Assembly (NCBI GenBank): GCA_028274465.1
Contig: CM051456.1
Coordinates: 124,140,880 to 124,204,879, forward strand
DNA from: Plantago ovata
Taxonomy: Eukaryota > Streptophyta > Magnoliopsida > Lamiales > Plantaginaceae
Length of the DNA: 64,000 nt
Direction: 5' to 3'
Part shown: positions 62,554 through 64,000 of the stretch, in pieces
Position numbering within the stretch: position 1 is the first letter of the stretch
Layout of the letters: each line of letters begins with the position of its first letter
Notes under the pieces: model-generated
What the model was told of the DNA's origin: nothing
What the model saw: the letters and a program-made list of their open reading frames with translations, nothing else
Database searches by the model: none
Program-made: the position numbers and the translations under genes

Positions 62554-63552
62554 ATGATGCAGGATCAAATAGGCATCCCTGCTTGCTTCTCATCAGGTGA
62601 TAAACTCACTGATGATCCAGCAGCAGTGACAAAATCAGGCCAGAACGTGTTCATGTCCGTATACCGGACCAAAATCGCCGATCAATGCCGGTTAATCACA
62701 GTCACATGGTGCAAGAACTTGCTGCTCCATGGCTTGTCTGTATCAGTTGAAGGCCCTGAAGGTGAAAGGCAGTACATTTGCAAAGTTGAGCTGAAGCCCT
62801 GGTACTTCTGGAAGAAACAAGGCCATAAGCGGTTCCTCGTCGATTCCAGGCCAGTTGATGTCTTCTGGGACCTCAGGGCAGCTAAATTCAATGGAGAAAC
62901 CGAGCCGAGTTCAGATTACTACGTGGCGGTTGTTTGCGACGAAGAGGTGGTTCTCCTGCTGGGGAACCTGAGAAAGGATGCTTATAGGAAGACAAGGTGT
63001 AGACCTGCCCTGATCGATCCGATCTTGATTTCGCGAAAAGAGCACATTTTCGGTAAGAAGAAGTTCATTTCTAGAGTTAAGTTTCATGATAAGGGTAGTT
63101 TTCATGAGATCACCATTGAGTGCAAGAACAGACCTTCTTCTTCTTCTAGTGCTACTACTACTACTACGTCCACGACTAGTAGCCATGGGAGCTCATCGAA
63201 TGCGGTTGAACCGGAGATGGAGATACGAATCGACGGGCATTTAGTCATTCATGTGAAGCATTTGCAATGGAAGTTTAGAGGGAACGAGTCAATTCATCTA
63301 AACAAGGCAAGAATAGAGGTTTATTGGGATGTTCATGATTGGCTCTTTAGCCCCGGGCTAAGGCACGCTTTGTTCATTTTTCGCCCGACTTTGTTATCTA
63401 CCTCGTTTTCGGCATCTTCGTCTCCACCCGGGTGTTCGTTGGCGTCTACGCCCCTGTCGTCTCAAACGGGGAGTTCGGGGTCCGCGGAAGGGCTTAGTGC
63501 ATGTGGATCACCTGATTTTTGCTTATTTCTCTACGCGTGGAAGTTGGAATGA
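62554..63552 (+). CDS. DUF868 family protein
   Basis: Single-exon frame of 332 residues from ATG at 62554 (a second ATG follows at once; the in-frame stretch upstream has no ATG). The DUF868 domain fills most of it: NVFMSVYRTKIADQCRLITV, WCKNLLLHGLSVSVEG, KVELKPWYFWKKQGHKRF, VFWDLRAAKF, DYYVAVVCDEEVVLLLGNL, GKKKFISRVKFHDKG, WKFRGNESI and IEVYWDVHDWLFSPG. Length and order are typical of this plant-specific family. A Ser/Thr stretch (about residues 199-219) interrupts the domain, and the tail is Ser/Pro/Gly-rich with SPDFCLFLYAWKLE at the end. Function is unknown. No signal peptide or membrane segment. Confidence 0.93.
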   Translation: MMQDQIGIPACFSSGDKLTDDPAAVTKSGQNVFMSVYRTKIADQCRLITVTWCKNLLLHGLSVSVEGPEGERQYICKVELKPWYFWKKQGHKRFLVDSRPVDVFWDLRAAKFNGETEPSSDYYVAVVCDEEVVLLLGNLRKDAYRKTRCRPALIDPILISRKEHIFGKKKFISRVKFHDKGSFHEITIECKNRPSSSSSATTTTTSTTSSHGSSSNAVEPEMEIRIDGHLVIHVKHLQWKFRGNESIHLNKARIEVYWDVHDWLFSPGLRHALFIFRPTLLSTSFSASSSPPGCSLASTPLSSQTGSSGSAEGLSACGSPDFCLFLYAWKLE

Positions 63553-64000
63553 GAAATTAGTTAACGGTATAAGGATCGGCTGTGTCACTTTTGTGTACAG
63601 ATACGATACGAAAGGTGCATTGCATCACTAATCTTGGAAAGCAATAGGGACAAAAGAGTCAAATTGGATTGGAATGGGATGAGGAGAGCACATGGGGAGA
63701 GGCCTATTGGGGTTGGAAGTTAGTTACAGCTGGTTTATGAATGTGAGCAACTGAAATGATTGAAAATGACAGATGGTATAATTCCCATTTCCCACCCAAT
63801 TAAGAGAAATTAAATTGGGTCCAAGTTTTTTTTTTTCTTCCTATAATAATATACTAATACTATTTATTTTTATATTTTGCCAATGTTTTCTTGATCTGGT
63901 CTTGATAAGTGAGCAAACTATATGTGGCATTTTTTTTTAGCAAATTGCATGTATATTGAGAAGTTCACCATATTGTATATATATATATATATTGTACTGG
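63553..64000. other. DUF868 3' UTR and flank
   Basis: No gene. (TA)n at 63977-63993. Confidence 0.5.

Overview
The window is nuclear DNA of a flowering plant, most likely a eudicot. The genes have GT-AG introns, plastid and mitochondrial targeting peptides and plant-specific families (PIRL, WNK, ABA2-type SDR, NBR1, PPR, DUF868). AT-rich intergenic DNA is full of small transposable elements. The species cannot be named from sequence alone; an asterid is a guess.

Layout. 1-290: possible last exon of a gene cut by the window edge. 585-1004 (-): small His-rich protein. 1450-4640: tandem-repeat block. 4700-8679 (+): PIRL leucine-rich-repeat protein, 3 exons. 9756-10157 (+): small membrane protein. 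11173-11676 (-): intronless TCTP. 14183-17160 and 20078-22892 (+): tandem pair of shortened NBR1-like genes that keep PB1, ZZ and FW domains but have lost the UBA end, separated by a LINE remnant and a Harbinger-type element. 23400-23813 (+): second His-rich gene, the inverted partner of the one at 585. 24199-24639 (-): plant-specific unknown. 25838-27718 (-): mitochondrial PPR protein. 28645-30055 (+): plastid EF-Tu with a frameshift. 33987-35741 (+): ABA2-like xanthoxin dehydrogenase. 35924-37760: non-autonomous LTR element. 38314-42361 (-): WNK kinase, 9 exons. 42540-50580: about 8 kb of gene-free DNA with nested MITEs and fold-back elements. 50587-54421 (-): organellar ribosomal protein L19, 5 exons. 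55893-60923: hAT MITE, deleted copia element and a TRIM. 62554-63552 (+): DUF868 protein.

The genes do not form one pathway. ABA2 (abscisic acid synthesis) and WNK (osmotic and ion signalling) are stress-related neighbours, and NBR1, TCTP and EF-Tu are housekeeping or proteostasis genes, but nothing shows co-regulation. The most unusual parts are the UBA-less NBR1 pair, the inverted His-rich paralogs about 22 kb apart, the EF-Tu frameshift and several compact LTR elements with exact target-site duplications. Exon boundaries were read by eye from splice sites, frame and family conservation.
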